Shown piece after piece: positions 1 to 11,929 of a stretch of DNA of 64,000 nt. The notes under the pieces are model-generated. The model made no database searches. It was not told the DNA's origin and saw only the letters and a program-made list of their open reading frames with translations. A program made the position numbers and the translations under genes. The DNA comes from Tetrastigma voinierianum. Taxonomy: Eukaryota > Streptophyta > Magnoliopsida > Vitales > Vitaceae. Position 1 is the stretch's first letter; every line of letters begins with the position of its first letter. Location: positions 124,001-188,000 of the forward strand of contig JAEQBH010002365.1 of assembly GCA_016808115.1 (NCBI GenBank). Direction: 5' to 3'.

Positions 1-494
1 GTCTAATATACCTCATGATAGACATGCTTGAATTCCACTTCCTACTACTGTTGTAATATGTAACATAATGAACACCTGCATTGTTAGCTTGGAAGTTGCT
101 ATTAGGTTTATATTATATAACATAAAAAAAAATGAAGAAAATGGAGCACTCGCATCATTAGCTTGAAGACTAATGGTTTTAATCTCATATTTGATTCATT
201 GCTTAATGTTCTGAACCGAACATGAAGCTTTGATTTTCATTAGGTTTTATTGTGATGGATCACTGAATCCTTCTCTCCTTTTCAAACATGAAAATATTGA
301 TGTTCATTTAATTATATCATATTATAAATATATACTAATATAAAAATTATTTAAAAATTTATGAAATATTTGGTTGATTTTATGATGTATGATGTATGTG
401 ATTCAAATAATTTTTTCCTATACTATTTGATTTGGAGGACTACACTTAGCATTAATTAAAGAATTTGATATATATATATATATATAGTTAGTAT

Positions 495-578
<84 letters not shown>

Positions 579-1102
579 GTTTGACTCGTGCTTTTTTTTT
601 TTTTTTTTCAATTAAGCATTTTGTTATAATATAGTAAATTGTTCTTATTAGGACTCCTAAATGATATGACTGGGTGACTCATCTCCTTCTGTGCATGTTC
701 CTGTATTTTTAAACTTTGAATGCTCTACCAACCGAGTTAAATGTGGGACATTCTAGTCGTGTTACACAATTTGATTTTACAAGTCAATATTTTAAGGCAT
801 TTTGTTTTCATACTTAGAAAATTTTGATCAATTCAAAATAATGTATATTATTGGATATTGACATATATAGTTTTATTAATAGAAGAAATTATAGAGAAAT
901 ATAAAGTCATACCAAATACTATATTTTTAATAAGTTATTTGATAAGTACAAAATTAATAGTAATTAACACGATTGTTAATAACATTATAATAGAACGCAA
1001 ATGAAAGTTTAATTATGGAAATTGGAAAATAAAATAGAAATGTAAATAGGAAGAAAAGAAAAGAAATAAAAAGAAGAAAAATCAAACTGATGGATAGAAA
1101 AA
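1..1102. other. AT-rich intergenic DNA
   Basis: No coding potential is visible on either strand. The stretch is very AT-rich, with short A and T runs and one long (TA)n array, followed by a poly-T run near 591-609. There are no recognisable exons, RNA genes or LTR ends. It looks like ordinary plant spacer. Confidence 0.6.
468..575. repeat. (TA)n microsatellite
   Basis: About 100 bases of TA dinucleotides with a few interruptions (TAGTTAG and ATAATA). No gene is nearby. It is one of at least seven long TA arrays in the window. Confidence 0.95.
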
Positions 1103-3681
1103 CAATGTTTTAAACCAACCTGGTTAAATCCGAAAAGTTACTCGCTCCACAAGCTCATTGGTCGGATCAAGCATCAATCATGGGTCGAACTGAAGGATGT
1201 CATAAATATAATTTATATTTTATTAAAATTAAAATTGTGTTTTTAATTTAAAATACATAACTAAAATTCAATAATATTTTTATTTCATTGTTTCTATAAA
1301 TATATTTATTATTTTAAACTTGTATTGAATAAGATATAAATAATATTTGAATATATAAATATAATTAAATGAAAGAGAGTCCTATTTTATTTATAACTAT
1401 ATAGAAATATATTATTTTGTGTAAAAAATTTGACAAATAAAACCTTAATCTAATGGTTTGATTTACATCCTTCAAACTTCAGCTCTTGGGTTCGACCTTC
1501 CATCCCACACAATTAATTCACCCCACATCGGAAGATGATGGAGATAATTAAGGCATGTAAACGATATCTTACAAGGAGGCGAGACACGTAGTAACCACTC
1601 AGTGATCTCAAAACTAATTTTTCAAAAATGATAAATGTACTTGGCCAAAATCCCTGAATTTTTCAGATCTCTGATGACTAAACGGACTTCACCCCGACGG
1701 AATCATCTCGCAAATATAGCTACCACTGCTTAACTTCGCGACTCAAACAAAGAGGAATTTCACGCCGAGGCACCAAGGAGCTATGCGATGTTTGGCACAA
1801 TTTGAGTGACTTAAGAGGTTCCACGTGAATACGGCAGTGATGAGTCGACAATGAGCTCTAGTGGGCCTATGTGGACATGTGGCACCGCTGGGATCACAAA
1901 ACCAAAGTAGGATGAAAAGATAAGGTAGTCCTAATGAGCCAATAGTAAGCCGACATGTGGCAAGAGGGGGGTACTCTCCAATTGACCACCATCTTCTCCC
2001 AACCAGTTTGGGGAGAAGAGAAGGAGAGAGAAAATGAAGGAGAAAGAGAGAGAGGATTTTTAGAGTGAGAAGCTCTCACTTCTCTCTAAATTTTCTGGTG
2101 ATCGAACCGTTAAACTCTGGCGAGGCAAAAGGCAAAGTTGATCCCCACTGCGAGGGCTACGCGTGGGTACCAGTATTGTGGAGTTTTAACAAACTCCGAG
2201 AGGTAGAGGTCTTCTCCTCCTAGGATATTCCTTGTTTAAAAAGCCATGGAAATGGATTTGGGTGTCGTGAGGCCGGAAATGGCCATAGATGTCATTTCCA
2301 AGAAATGGAATCGATGCTTGATGAGGGGGATGTTCATGGACAGCCCACGTACTATTTTGGAACTGTTAAAAACAGTCCGGATTGCTTGTTGGATCAAAAT
2401 GGTCTATGTGAAATTGCTTCCATGTGGTTGCTTGACATGAGAAACATGAATGATGTGTGGAGGATAAAATTGTTATTGCTTTAAATTGAATGGCTTGAAA
2501 TGTGTATGGAACCATTATAGCACGTACTAATTGGATGTTAACATGATTGTTTGAATTATATGAAATATAATCGTATGAGCCATCAAGTTCGTTATATGAA
2601 TCGGGTATCATTGCACTTATGTGCACGTTGACATCGCGCTGAGTCCGGTGCGCACTGGCATGGTTGTTCACCACTCGTGAATGGGCTGAGTTGTCTTGGG
2701 GACTACGTCCACTAGTCTATAGTTCAACCATAAAATGAAAAGAAATTATTGTGTCGTGGGCTTAAGCAAGAAAGGCCGTTAATCCCCAGGAAAAGCTTGG
2801 AAATACGGGTGTAAGAGACTCGTGGTATGAGCCAAAAATTTCTGTATGGGTGTAAGAGACCCACAGTGTAAACCGAAAAGTTCTGCTGCCCAAAAGAAAA
2901 CACACGGTCATGTTTATCACTTATACCTAGAGTTGAGTGATAGAGTCGGGATTGACTCGTGATCGTTACCCATCGGGTAAATTGTATTTGCGTCAGAGCC
3001 AACAAAGGCTCGGTATATATGCCGCGGCATTACTAAAGGACACTGCCACACTTGGCATAGGCATGTGAGGGAGCCTGCGAGTGACCCGATATATAGATTA
3101 CGGGAAACATTTCATGCATGATCTAGATCATTCCATGTACGAATTGTAAATTGTATGGAATGTGGATGTTTGTTAAAATTACTCATGTGTAGGTGGGGAG
3201 TAACCCCGGCAGGAGAATTAACTGACGGGCATTGCTCACCCCGTCGTGGATCCCTTTCATGCAACGTGGAGTACCAGAAGATGCCGCTCACTGGGAGGCC
3301 GCTTGAGAAGAGAGCCGACATGTGGCTTTGACTATATGTTTTGTAAAACATGCACAAATATTCTCGATTGAAACATATTTGTATAAGAGTGTAATTAACT
3401 ATTGAAACTATTGCAATATAAGGATTATATTTTTACGAAGATATGTATAGCCTGACGGGCCATTTACCATGTATGGGTCTCGTGATATGAGACACGAAGG
3501 TTTCCGCATGTTGACGGTAGTCAACGGGACCCCCGAAAATTGGGGTGTGACACCACTAGTTCATGCGGTTCATTCGATTTGATGCTACTACGGTTTGGAA
3601 GTGAGAATCGAATTGGACAAGCATCCAATCAACGGTTCAATCGATTGAACCGGCCGATTTGATTCGATTTTCAAAACATTG
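1103..3681. mobile_element. Inverted-repeat DNA transposon (MITE-like), split by a solo LTR
   Basis: The left end reads CAATGTTTTAAACCAACC and the right end, reverse-complemented, begins CAATGTTTTGAAAATCG, so the outer 9 bases match as terminal inverted repeats. The subterminal parts carry the AACCGG/GGTTCAA-type motifs common in plant non-autonomous elements, for example GATTGAACCGGCCG at the right end. Without the solo LTR at 1600-3552 the element would be about 620 bases with an AT-rich core and no coding capacity. The flanking 8-mers (TAGAAAAA and GGAAAAGG) do not match well, so a target duplication is not demonstrated. A TCGGAAGATGATGG segment near 1528 and a GGGTTCGACC motif near 1487 may be further old repeat fragments inside it. 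Confidence 0.45.
1600..3552 (+). mobile_element. Ty3-gypsy solo LTR with target duplication CCACT
   Basis: A 1953-base LTR in plus orientation with no internal domain attached. The 5-bp sequence CCACT lies directly before it (1595-1599) and directly after it (3553-3557). The 3' end reads GGGGTGTGACA after a GTCAACGGGACCC segment, as in the other gypsy LTRs here. The 5' end has decayed from TGTGA... to CAGTGATCTC. It contains the block shared by the LTR families in this window near 1660-1712 (AGATCTCTGATGACTAAACG). Reverse-complemented pieces closely resemble 6270-6780. A solo LTR normally forms by recombination between the two LTRs of a full element. Confidence 0.85.
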
Positions 3682-4002
3682 GGAAAAGGAAAAATAAATT
3701 AAATAAGAAAGCATAGATTATGCTTCCTCTATATGAAGAAAGGTTAATAATGCTAATAATAAATGTTGTTCCCTCTATATGAAGATACAATCAAATTTGT
3801 CTTCATTAAAATGCCCCAATATATACCAATCATTGGAGAAATCATCTCCACATAAACCTTGATTTAAGGCTTTAAGCTAGCTATCAAACTCAACTCAATT
3901 CATTACTTCCATTGTTCATTATTTGAAGCCTATGGTCATTATTTTTTAAGCTTTTACACTTGTATACCTCGTTCTTACACCTTCTCTTCAGCTTATTCCT
4001 CA
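3682..4002. other. Spacer upstream of the pectinesterase pseudogene
   Basis: AT-rich sequence with no gene. Two copies of a TTCCCTCTATATGAAGA-type motif (near 3722 and 3770) form a short imperfect direct repeat. The region may hold remains of the pectinesterase promoter, but no clear TATA element could be assigned. Confidence 0.4.
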
Positions 4003-4427
4003 ATGGAGAGCAAATCATGAAAAGGACCAACACCACCGTCAACTTTGTGAGTACTTTTTGAGTCATATGCCCAAATCACTTCTACGTTAAACAAAAGTTC
4101 AATTTTCTCCAAATTGAACATGCCATAATTGCTTCTAATGATACATCTTCCTTAGGCTTGAAGTGTCAGAATGAGCAAGAAAAGGCTGCATGGAAAGATT
4201 GTGTTGAACTTTATGGCTACATAGTTCTTAAGCTCAACAAAACCCTTGACCCTAAAACTAGGTGCACCCAAGATGACATCCAGACATGGCTTAGCTATGC
4301 TCTTGCCAACCACCAAACATGCCAAGATGGGTTTGTTGAGCTTGAAGTATCAAATTATTTCGCTTTATCGCTAACTTTTGTTTCCCGTTGATTAGCGATC
4401 GCCTATCCAACAAAGTTCTATACGATG
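4003..4427 (+). pseudogene. Pectinesterase with inhibitor domain, exon 1 (first part)
   Basis: This is the N-terminal inhibitor-like (PMEI/pro) domain of a type-I pectin methylesterase, an enzyme that removes methyl esters from cell-wall homogalacturonan. The reading from 4158 gives KCQNEQEKAAWKDCVELY, then LKLNKTLDPKTRCTQDDIQ and TCQDGFVELEVSNYF, which are characteristic of the family. The four-helix PMEI fold and its cysteines are partly present. Upstream, CEYFLSHMPKSLLR matches the start of the domain, but stops and frame changes separate it from the rest. The ATG at 4003 is only the nearest candidate. The frame breaks after VSNYF, and the exon is cut at 4427 by a gypsy element. It continues at 11424. 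Confidence 0.85.
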
Positions 4428-6165
4428 TGTGACACCCCAAAACCCGGGGGTCCGTTGACAACCCGCTAACCCGTGAAATACTCGTGAATGCTCTGCAACC
4501 GACACCTCTCACGAAATCATGCAGTCTCCTTTCAGACGGAGCTCTACCCAAAGTACAAACCTGTTCCAACAAGTTTACAATGACCACATAAGGTCCACAT
4601 GCGAGTAAAATAATGGCCACTTGGGCCCCTGCATCAATACTCACAAAATACATCAACTATATGGCCAGTTCAAGAGTTAATAAATTACTCTTTCATATAA
4701 ACATATATTAAAATTCACAATTTAATACATGTTATACAACAATATCAAAGCCACAAGTCGGTTTTTCTATCGCGTCCTGAGCTCGTCCTCGTGCACACTC
4801 CCGCATTCAAATGGTGATCCTCGACAGAGGAGCAAAGCCCAGAGGAGAGTAATTTCCTACATGCAGTTACTTCCCACCTGCGCATTACGCATGGCAAACA
4901 ATCATTCAATTTCATGAACCTACTCGACGTCTACATGCTCTAAACCCATGTCTCGAGTCTCACTCGAATTTCACACACATGCCCTAAGCCAATATGCGAG
5001 TAAAATATCCAAGCTTTTCACAACAAAAGCTTTTTGTTCTTGAAAACTTACTACCGAAGCTCGATAAAAATATTGACTACTCCGAGGCGAATTGTCGGAT
5101 AACTTTCTCCCAAACAATCACGGTCCCATCCGAAGTGATCCTGGTCGACGTCCCTCCAAGGCAATTTTTCAAAAAATTGCCGAAATTCCTTTCACACAAA
5201 CATTTTCATTTTTGTTTCATTTCATGTCATGCCTACTCCTAATATTCTGGTGCCCTGCTGCATATGGAATGCATGATGCCAATTCCAACACATTCATGCT
5301 AATATATTCACATGCATATATATTAACATAATTAAATCACAATAATCAATTACACCAAAATTAGCTCACATGGGCTAATTAACAAACACAAGCAATTCAT
5401 TTTGAATCACTCAACCCAACACATTTTCACACCAAAAATTTCATGTCACTATTCATGTGAATAATGAAACCCTCGGGTTACTGTTCACTCACACAAATGT
5501 GAATTTTCTCCACCTCTGCTCAAAGCTTTGATCAATTTACTATTAAAACAAGCCTCATAACATTCCTAATCATTTACATGGCTCTTAGCCAAAGATTACC
5601 ACAAGTAGAAAGATCCCTACCTCTTGAGTTGTCCGAACCCACCAAATCGCGCCCATGCTTCGCCGCTGCAGGTTAATCTCTCGTTTTCGCCTCCGTCGAG
5701 AACCGACGGTCCGATCGGTTGGAAATCTAGAGAGAATGAGCCTTCTCTCTCTCTACTGCCCCAGCTACTGCCCATTTTGTCTTCAAAAATGGAGAAGACA
5801 ATACTATTCACGTTTTTGTCTTATCATCATTAAACTTTCATTTAATTCCCATCATGTCCCTTCTTCTAGATTTTTGACACTTGGGCACCATTCAGCTTTA
5901 TCCATTTCACCCTCTCACTAATCATGCAAATCTGTGTCACATTAGTACATGTAGTAGGTGACTTTGTCATGCATCACATGTCTCTCAAAAACCCGCTTAT
6001 TTCAAGACCCACACTCGTCTCTAAAAACGCAAATTCGACCGCCTCTTAATTCACAAAATTTGACATGGTAGTTAGATTTTGCTAGATGATTCCAACGGTG
6101 AAATCCGTTTTGTCATCCAAGATCTAGAAAAATTTCAGGTTTTGACCGAAATTACCGTTTTACCC
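4428..6165 (-). repeat. 3' LTR of the 4428-11423 gypsy element (truncated)
   Basis: It aligns by eye to 9600-11423. Shared segments include TGGCCACTT..GGGCCC near 4616, ATTAATACATGTTATACA-type sequence near 4715, CAAACACAAGCAATTCATTT near 5383, and ATGGAGAAGACAATACTATT near 5790. The match is lost after TTACCGTTTTACCCTTCCC at about 6165. The last tens of bases, expected to end in CTCGGGTCTTACA, and the adjoining polypurine tract are missing, which points to an internal deletion or insertion at that edge. Confidence 0.8.
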
Positions 6166-6269
6166 TTCCCAAAGTCACAATCACTGACAATCCAATGGAC
6201 CGTCAACCTAGTCCATATCATGAATGACATCCATATACTGCCTTGCCGCTTTTAACAACACCCAAATGC

Positions 6270-6780
6270 ACTTCCAAAGGGGTATCCAAATCTCGAGTCA
6301 CCCGACTCCTATCACCTCAACTCTAAGTCTACGTGATAACCATGACCGCTGTTTTCATCTCAAGTCACCCCGACCCTATCACTTAACTCTAAGTCTACGT
6401 GGATAACTTGACCGCGTGGCTTCATCCCTGCAATTAACTTTTCTACTTACATTGCGATCCTTATATCCAATAATGCAAATCTCGTATAACTCTATGGGTC
6501 TCTTACACCTGTACGTAAATTCCCTGCATTTCCCACAAGTCTCTTACACCCACACAAAAATTTTGGATTTCTCCACGGATCTCCTTCACCCTAACTCCAG
6601 GCTTTTTCACCTGAGGGGATTAACGACCCCCTTCTTGCTTTGCCCAACACACATTAATTACTCTTCATTTCCAGATTTGAACTATGAGTCTCATCGACGT
6701 GAGTCCCAAAGACAACCTAACCCACACTCACCAAGAGTAGTGAATGACCATACCGTGCACCCACACCCGACTCGATGAGA
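6270..6780 (-). mobile_element. Fragment of another gypsy LTR (1600-3552 family)
   Basis: Reverse-complement similarity to the solo LTR at 1600-3552. Both carry a paired GTCTCTTACACC motif, a GGGATTAACGRCC segment and a GTGRTGAAYRACCATRCC segment in the same order. Neither end of an LTR can be placed. The piece lies where the gypsy element's pol should be, so it is either a nested, truncated insertion or LTR sequence brought in by rearrangement. Within it, a segment of about 62 bases (near 6290-6352 and 6358-6418) is repeated in tandem, although the 1600-3552 LTR has it once. Confidence 0.6.
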
Positions 6781-7212
6781 TTCCCCGGGGTCCACCATGA
6801 GCAGAATCTCAGAGATCTCTAACTCACAATCCCGACCTATCCGGTCAACTCTCACCCTACCTCTTAGGGAAGAACATCCACACATGGCTTCTCTAAAGGC
6901 CTCAACCTCTAAGCCCGATTCTATCACACAAGATGCAACAATGAATGAATTCGATGCATCAAATTTAAACTCTATTCTAGTCAACAAGTGCAAGAGTAGA
7001 AACGCATTCGCACATCCCGGCCACTTTGTGCATGCCCACCGCTGGGCATTCATGAGACCTCCGCCTCCCAGACAACTGGTCCCATATGCCCAAGCCGGCG
7101 ACAATGGTAACACGTCATCCACCCAAATTGACCAACTCTCGGCCTACAAATCCTGTGGTCGACCCCGACCTACGCTCCGTCCCGACCTATCACCCGGCTT
7201 CATGAAGTACTA
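6781..7212. other. Unassigned part of the gypsy interior
   Basis: This lies between the LTR-like fragment and the gag remnant. Both strands have medium-length open frames, but none reads as protease, reverse transcriptase or integrase. It may be heavily decayed minus-strand pol, or a continuation of the foreign LTR fragment. Confidence 0.4.
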
Positions 7213-7870
7213 GGTGCTAGTGCAAGACCGAACTGATACTTGTCTCCGAATTCACTAGCGGAGGAACAAACTGGGGTGTCCTCTCCGTCCTAATGGCTTA
7301 GGATCGGCATATCTCAAAAACCTTGGATCCCGTCTCGGGGTAATCCTCCTCAAATGTCCGGGTCACTACAATGGTAGCATACACCGGGTCCATCCCGACC
7401 GGCAACCCTAACTCTGCCTCACTAAGACTAGACCCAGGTGTCCCATAACTTAGGGATTCCTTCCTCCGTAGGCAATCCAGTCGAAAATGTCTAGGTTGTC
7501 AGCATAAATAACACATCTTCAACCCTGTTTGACTAAATGTCCCATCCTGGCCTTGGTCCTAATAACCTTGGCCCTGTCCTGGATATCCTTGTGAAATAAA
7601 AGTCTTCTACTTCTTCTCCCGACCAGCAAGATGGATCTTCCTTCCTCTTAAGACCAGCACCCATACTGATGCCTCCCGATGTCATCTATTCCTCTCCCGT
7701 CGCCATCGCACCACCAGGCAATAAAGAAGCAGCTCGCAATCCCTACAATCTCAAAGAAATGCTCGTCGGGTCAAACATCGTGGTGCTTGGCATCAGCACC
7801 TCGTAGACGACCCCCACGTCCTCGCTCTCGACTAGCCATCTGCTGCATGTCAAATGGCAAGCACTCCTAA
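7213..7870 (-). pseudogene. Gypsy gag polyprotein remnant with zinc knuckle
   Basis: Read on the minus strand. The N-terminal end near 7840 gives an arginine/glycine-rich MASR..RGR..RGR start, like the better-preserved gag at 37791. Near 7490-7540 a retroviral-type zinc knuckle is visible (CYLC, then QPRHFRLDC, i.e. C-x2-C..H-x4-C). The usual glycine before histidine is replaced and one in-frame stop interrupts it. Gag forms the particle shell and the knuckle binds RNA. Several frame breaks make it non-functional. Protease and reverse transcriptase are not found downstream. Confidence 0.65.
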
Positions 7871-9094
7871 TGCACATTCTAAGGCGAAACACACCTCGAG
7901 ACACCATTCACGTAAAACATTATACACAACGTCCATGCATTCATCGGTAATGTAAGGCCATAATCTCATATTAAATCAAAATCAACAAAATAATTTTTAT
8001 TTAGAAAATTTCATTTTAAAAGATTTTTTTCATTTGATTTTATCAGATTTTATTTTTATTTTATTATTTTTTCGCAAACTTCGTGGAATGCGTTTCGCGA
8101 ATGTTGTCTCAAATAAAGGATCGAAACAATGTAATGTGTCAAGACTGAAGTTGGTGCACTGTGTGTACGCCCTTCGATCAGCCGCATTGCGCCGGTGGGT
8201 AAAGGTACACAGCTCACAAGTAATCAGGCGGTCGCGGAAGTGCAGTAGTGTGTCGTGGTTTGTGCCTGACCGGCCGTGGTCTCGTGCCGTACCGGGCCTT
8301 GTCGCATTGTATCAAGCTGCATTTCAGGCGTGTCGCAGCCTTACGCCGTGTCGCAAGCTGTCTCGCGATACAACTCAAATGCTGTCTACACTATATCGCG
8401 ACCCACAAGGCTGCCCCCCAACCGCAATACAATTTGTATCGTGACTCAACTGCCAGCCATGCGTGACGCGCAGCCACCGGTGTCGTGGCCTCCTCACCGT
8501 GTCGAGGGCTGTATTGTGGGCGTGCCTCGCTTGTCCTCGCGAGCCCTCATATACTGTTGCGGTCACTTCATACAAGCCATCGTATCGTGACTTAAAATAG
8601 AGAATGGGCAGTAGCCCATCCAGCTGCTTTAAATCAAATTTTTTTTTTTTTTTTCACTCACATTTTGTTTTTCATTTCAGCTACTGGAAAACCACCAAAA
8701 ATATATATATTATATATATATTTTTTTCATAAATTCCAGAAAGATAACCAAAATAAATTTATTAAAAAATTTATTTTATTTTATTTTTCTTCCGCCTTTA
8801 CACACCGTAAAACTTTAGAAAATCTATTCTCATCAATTTTTTTTCATTTCCAGATTCTTGTTACTCCATAAAAGTAGTAGCCTAGGACCATCGCACTTCA
8901 TACAACTCAAGCAAAATTTTTATGAGTTAAATTCTTTACCCCTTTTCTTGTGCAAAACTGAAAGATTTCCAAAGTTTCACAACACACCGCTTATGATCAA
9001 AATCGGAACTACCGGTCCGTAAAATTATATATATATATAGCAGAGTATATATAGTAGTAGCATAAGTATATATATATAAGAGTATATATATATG

Positions 9095-9156
<62 letters not shown>

Positions 9157-9575
9157 AGCCAATTCTCGACCATTTTGCCAAAATTTTCTCGAACACTCCA
9201 AGGTTATATTTTCGAATCTCTAGTGTTCAACGCTTTTCTCCTATGCTACTCACCAAGCACAAATCACACACCATAACACATGATCGAAATCAAATCACAC
9301 ATCACATTCCATTCACCAAAATGCACAAGGATGCATGATCTATCCCGTTTCCCATCAAGTCCTAGGTAAAACCGTATACCTAACTTATTGATACTAAGCT
9401 ATACTCTAGTATCCAACAGCCATACCAAGTCGCGGATGTTCTTACACCCATGACCATGGCTCAACCCAAGTCCCTCAAGCCTCTAGGTATTCGTGATGCT
9501 CCATGACTGATACCAGTCGTAGTCGGTATCTGACCAAACTATGGATACCCAAACTGACCTCCCTAGGTAATCGCT
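7871..9575 (-). other. Untranslated leader of the gypsy element
   Basis: Non-coding stretch between the primer binding site and gag. The part at about 8170-8580 is GC-rich and full of TCGCG/GTCGC/GTCGTG words, matching in style the leader at 36400-37350 of the plus-strand element. Other parts are AT-rich with T runs (8640-8655) and a long TA array (9028-9154). Open frames here lack any family motif and are treated as chance. Confidence 0.6.
9028..9154. repeat. (TA)n microsatellite in the gypsy leader
   Basis: TA dinucleotides with a few interruptions (TAGCAGAG, TAGTAGTAG). The longest clean run ends at 9154. Confidence 0.95.
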
Positions 9576-9576
9576 T

Positions 9577-9590
9577 ACCTAAGCTCCGAT
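9577..9590 (-). other. Primer binding site (initiator tRNA-Met type)
   Basis: The reverse complement of AAGCTCCGATACC reads GGTATCGGAGCTT, one base off the TGGTATCAGAGCTT sequence complementary to the 3' end of plant initiator tRNA-Met. It lies about 10 bases inside the right-hand (5') LTR, as expected for the minus-strand element, and so fixes its orientation. Confidence 0.7.
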
Positions 9591-9599
9591 ACCTCGTCG

Positions 9600-11423
9600 C
9601 GGACGCCCAAACCAACCGCTGACAACCCGACAACCCGCTGAATACTGCGAATGCTCCAACCCGACACCACGAAAATCAGAGTCTCCTTTCAGGCTTTGAA
9701 ACTCCCACTAAAGCACAAACTTGTCCCAACAGTTTACAATGACCACAATGTGGTCCACATGCAAGTAAAATAATGGCCACTGGGCCCTCACACAATACCA
9801 CAAAATACATCAACTATATGCAATAGTTCAAGAGTTTTAATAAATTACTCATACAAACATATATTAAAATTCACAATTTAATACATGTTATACACATCAC
9901 AATATCAAAGCCATTAAGCCGGCTTTCTTCTATCGCGGCCTCTAGTGAGCGCTGTCCTCGTGCACACTCTCTGTACCTGAAATGGTGATCCGACAGAGCG
10001 AGCAGCCCAAGAGAGATAATTTCCTACATGGGTTACTCCCATCTAAGTGCACATGCATGGCAAAAAATCACATTCAAACAATTTCATGAACCTACTCGAA
10101 TGTCTACATGCCCAAACCCATGTCTCGAGTCCTCACCGACTTCCTCACACATGCCTAAGCCAATATACGAGTAAAAATATCAAGTTTTCACAACAAAATA
10201 TTTTTGTTCTTGAAAACTTACTACCGAGTTTCGGTAAAAATATTGGACTACTCTCCAAGGCGAATTATTGGATAACTCTCCAAAACAGTCATGGTCCTCA
10301 TCTGAAGTGATCTCGTTGGACGTCCCTCCAGTACCCTTCGGAAAATCTTCCGCTCGAAATTCCTTTCACAAATTTTCATTTTTGTTTCCATTTCATGTCA
10401 TGCACCTACCTTAATATTCTAGGGTGCCCTGAAGGTATATGGAATGCATGATGCCAATTCCAACACATTCATGATAATATATTCACATGCATATATATTA
10501 ACATAATTAAATCACATAAAACATGTTATGCAATTTCACAATCAATTACACCAAAATTAGTTCACATGGGCTAATTAACAAACACAAGCAATTCATTTTG
10601 AATCACTCAACCCAACACATTTTCACACCAAAAATTTTGTGTCACTATTCATGTGAACAGAAACCCTCCGGCTATCAAGCCAGCCACACAAATCGGAATT
10701 TTCTCCACTTACCAAAGCTTTTGAGGATCGAATTCTACTATTAAAACAAGCCTCGTAACATTCCTAACCATTTACATGGCTCTGGCCAAAGATTAACACA
10801 AGTAGGAAAAGATCCCTACCTCTTCGAGTTGTCGGAACTCCACCAAATCTGGGTTCACGCGTAGCTCCTCGCCGCTAGTAGAAAGCAACTTCTTGCTTCC
10901 ATGCTTTGTCGAGAACCGACTATCCTAATGGTCGGAAATTCAGAGAAAAGGAGCCTTCTAAAATCACCATTCTCGCCACTGATCGCTCTTCCTGCCACTG
11001 CCCATTTTGCCTTCAAAAATGGAGAAGACAATACTATTCACGTTTTTGTCTTATCATCATTAAACTTTCATTTAATTCCCATCACGTCCCTTCTTCTAGA
11101 TTTTTGACACTTGGCACTATCTAGGCCATCCATTTCACCATCTCACTAATCATGCAACATGTGTCACATTAATACATGTAGTAGGTGACTTTTCACATCA
11201 TCACATGTCTCAAACTCGTTTTTACAAAGACCCGACACTCTGCGTTCAAAAACGCGAAATTTCGACCGCCTCGCATTCGACGAATTCATTATAGCTAGAT
11301 TTTGCGAGATGATTCCAACGATGAAATCCGTTTCATCATTCGAGATCTAGAAAAATTTTGGGTTTTGACCGAAATTACCGTTTTTCCCTTTTTCAGAAAA
11401 TTGGAATTTTCTCGGGTCTTACA
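9600..11423 (-). repeat. 5' LTR of the 4428-11423 gypsy element
   Basis: The right-hand LTR, about 1.82 kb. Its inner edge is decayed (CGCGGACGCCCAAACC against the outer TGTGACACCCCAAAACC). Its outer edge is intact (CTCGGGTCTTACA). It carries the shared LTR block near 11305-11360. It differs from its partner by many short indels as well as point changes. Confidence 0.8.
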
Positions 11424-11760
11424 TAATGAACCTAGTTACAAAGGGAGTTACCCAACTTGGATAACGCATGATGACGAAAAGTTGTTGTCGTCTTCTTCTT
11501 TTGGCTTCACAAGCCATGTTGTGATATCATAAGATGGGTCAGGGAATTACACAACACTAGAAGCAACGATTACTGCAACATCAAATCAATCAAGAAGTAG
11601 TAGGTATGTAACATATGTGAAGGCAAGGATATAGAAAATGCTATATCGGCTTTCATTTAAGGAATATAACATTGTCGGGTGGTGTGGGATCGGGAATACC
11701 ATAGTCATCGCTAAAAGAGTAAAGGGGGCAACCCTACTACATATCGATTAGCCATAGATG
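11424..11760 (+). pseudogene. Pectinesterase exon 1 (second part)
   Basis: Continuation of the reading at 4003-4427 after the gypsy insertion. NEPSYKGSYPTWITHDDEKL is the linker between inhibitor and catalytic domains. DGSGNYTTLEATITATSNQS and SSRYVTYVKA form the start of the pectinesterase catalytic beta-helix. In-frame stops (before DGSGN and after VKARI) and a frame change (GCGIGNTIVI matches the usual GDGIGKTIIT) show it is dead. The exon ends at 11760 before GTAAATGTC, a good splice donor at the conserved intron position of the family. Confidence 0.85.
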
Positions 11761-11857
11761 GTAAATGTCTATTCTCTAAGCTCTTATCATTGATGTTATT
11801 CCTAAGTATAATTAAGAAATTGAGATATTTATTTGAATTTTATATTGTATATTAAGG

Positions 11858-11860
<3 letters not shown>

Positions 11861-11921
<61 letters not shown>
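11861..11921. repeat. Compound (CA)n(TA)n microsatellite
   Basis: About 19 CA units followed by about 11 TA units, in the first intron of the pectinesterase remnant and directly abutting the decayed 5' edge of the next solo LTR. Confidence 0.95.

Positions 11922-11929
<8 letters not shown>

Larger units (their letters stand above)
4428..11423 (-). mobile_element. Ty3-gypsy retrotransposon inserted in pectinesterase exon 1
   Basis: A 6996-base element in minus orientation. It starts TGTGACACCCCAAAACCC and ends TTTTCTCGGGTCTTACA, which is the reverse complement of the usual TGTAAGACCCGAG LTR start. The host exon reads straight across it. The flanks are CGATG (4423-4427) and TAATG (11424-11428), which differ by two transitions, so they probably represent a decayed 5-bp target duplication. 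Order on the minus strand: 5' LTR (9600-11423), tRNA-Met-type primer binding site, GC-rich leader, gag with zinc knuckle, a rearranged stretch holding a piece of another LTR, then the 3' LTR (4428 to about 6165). Nearly all of pol is missing, so it is non-autonomous. Confidence 0.85.

Noticed and set aside
8034..8590. Several overlapping open frames on both strands
   Set aside because: They lie in the GC-rich gypsy leader, overlap in all frames and show no protein family motif. High CpG content keeps stops rare by chance.
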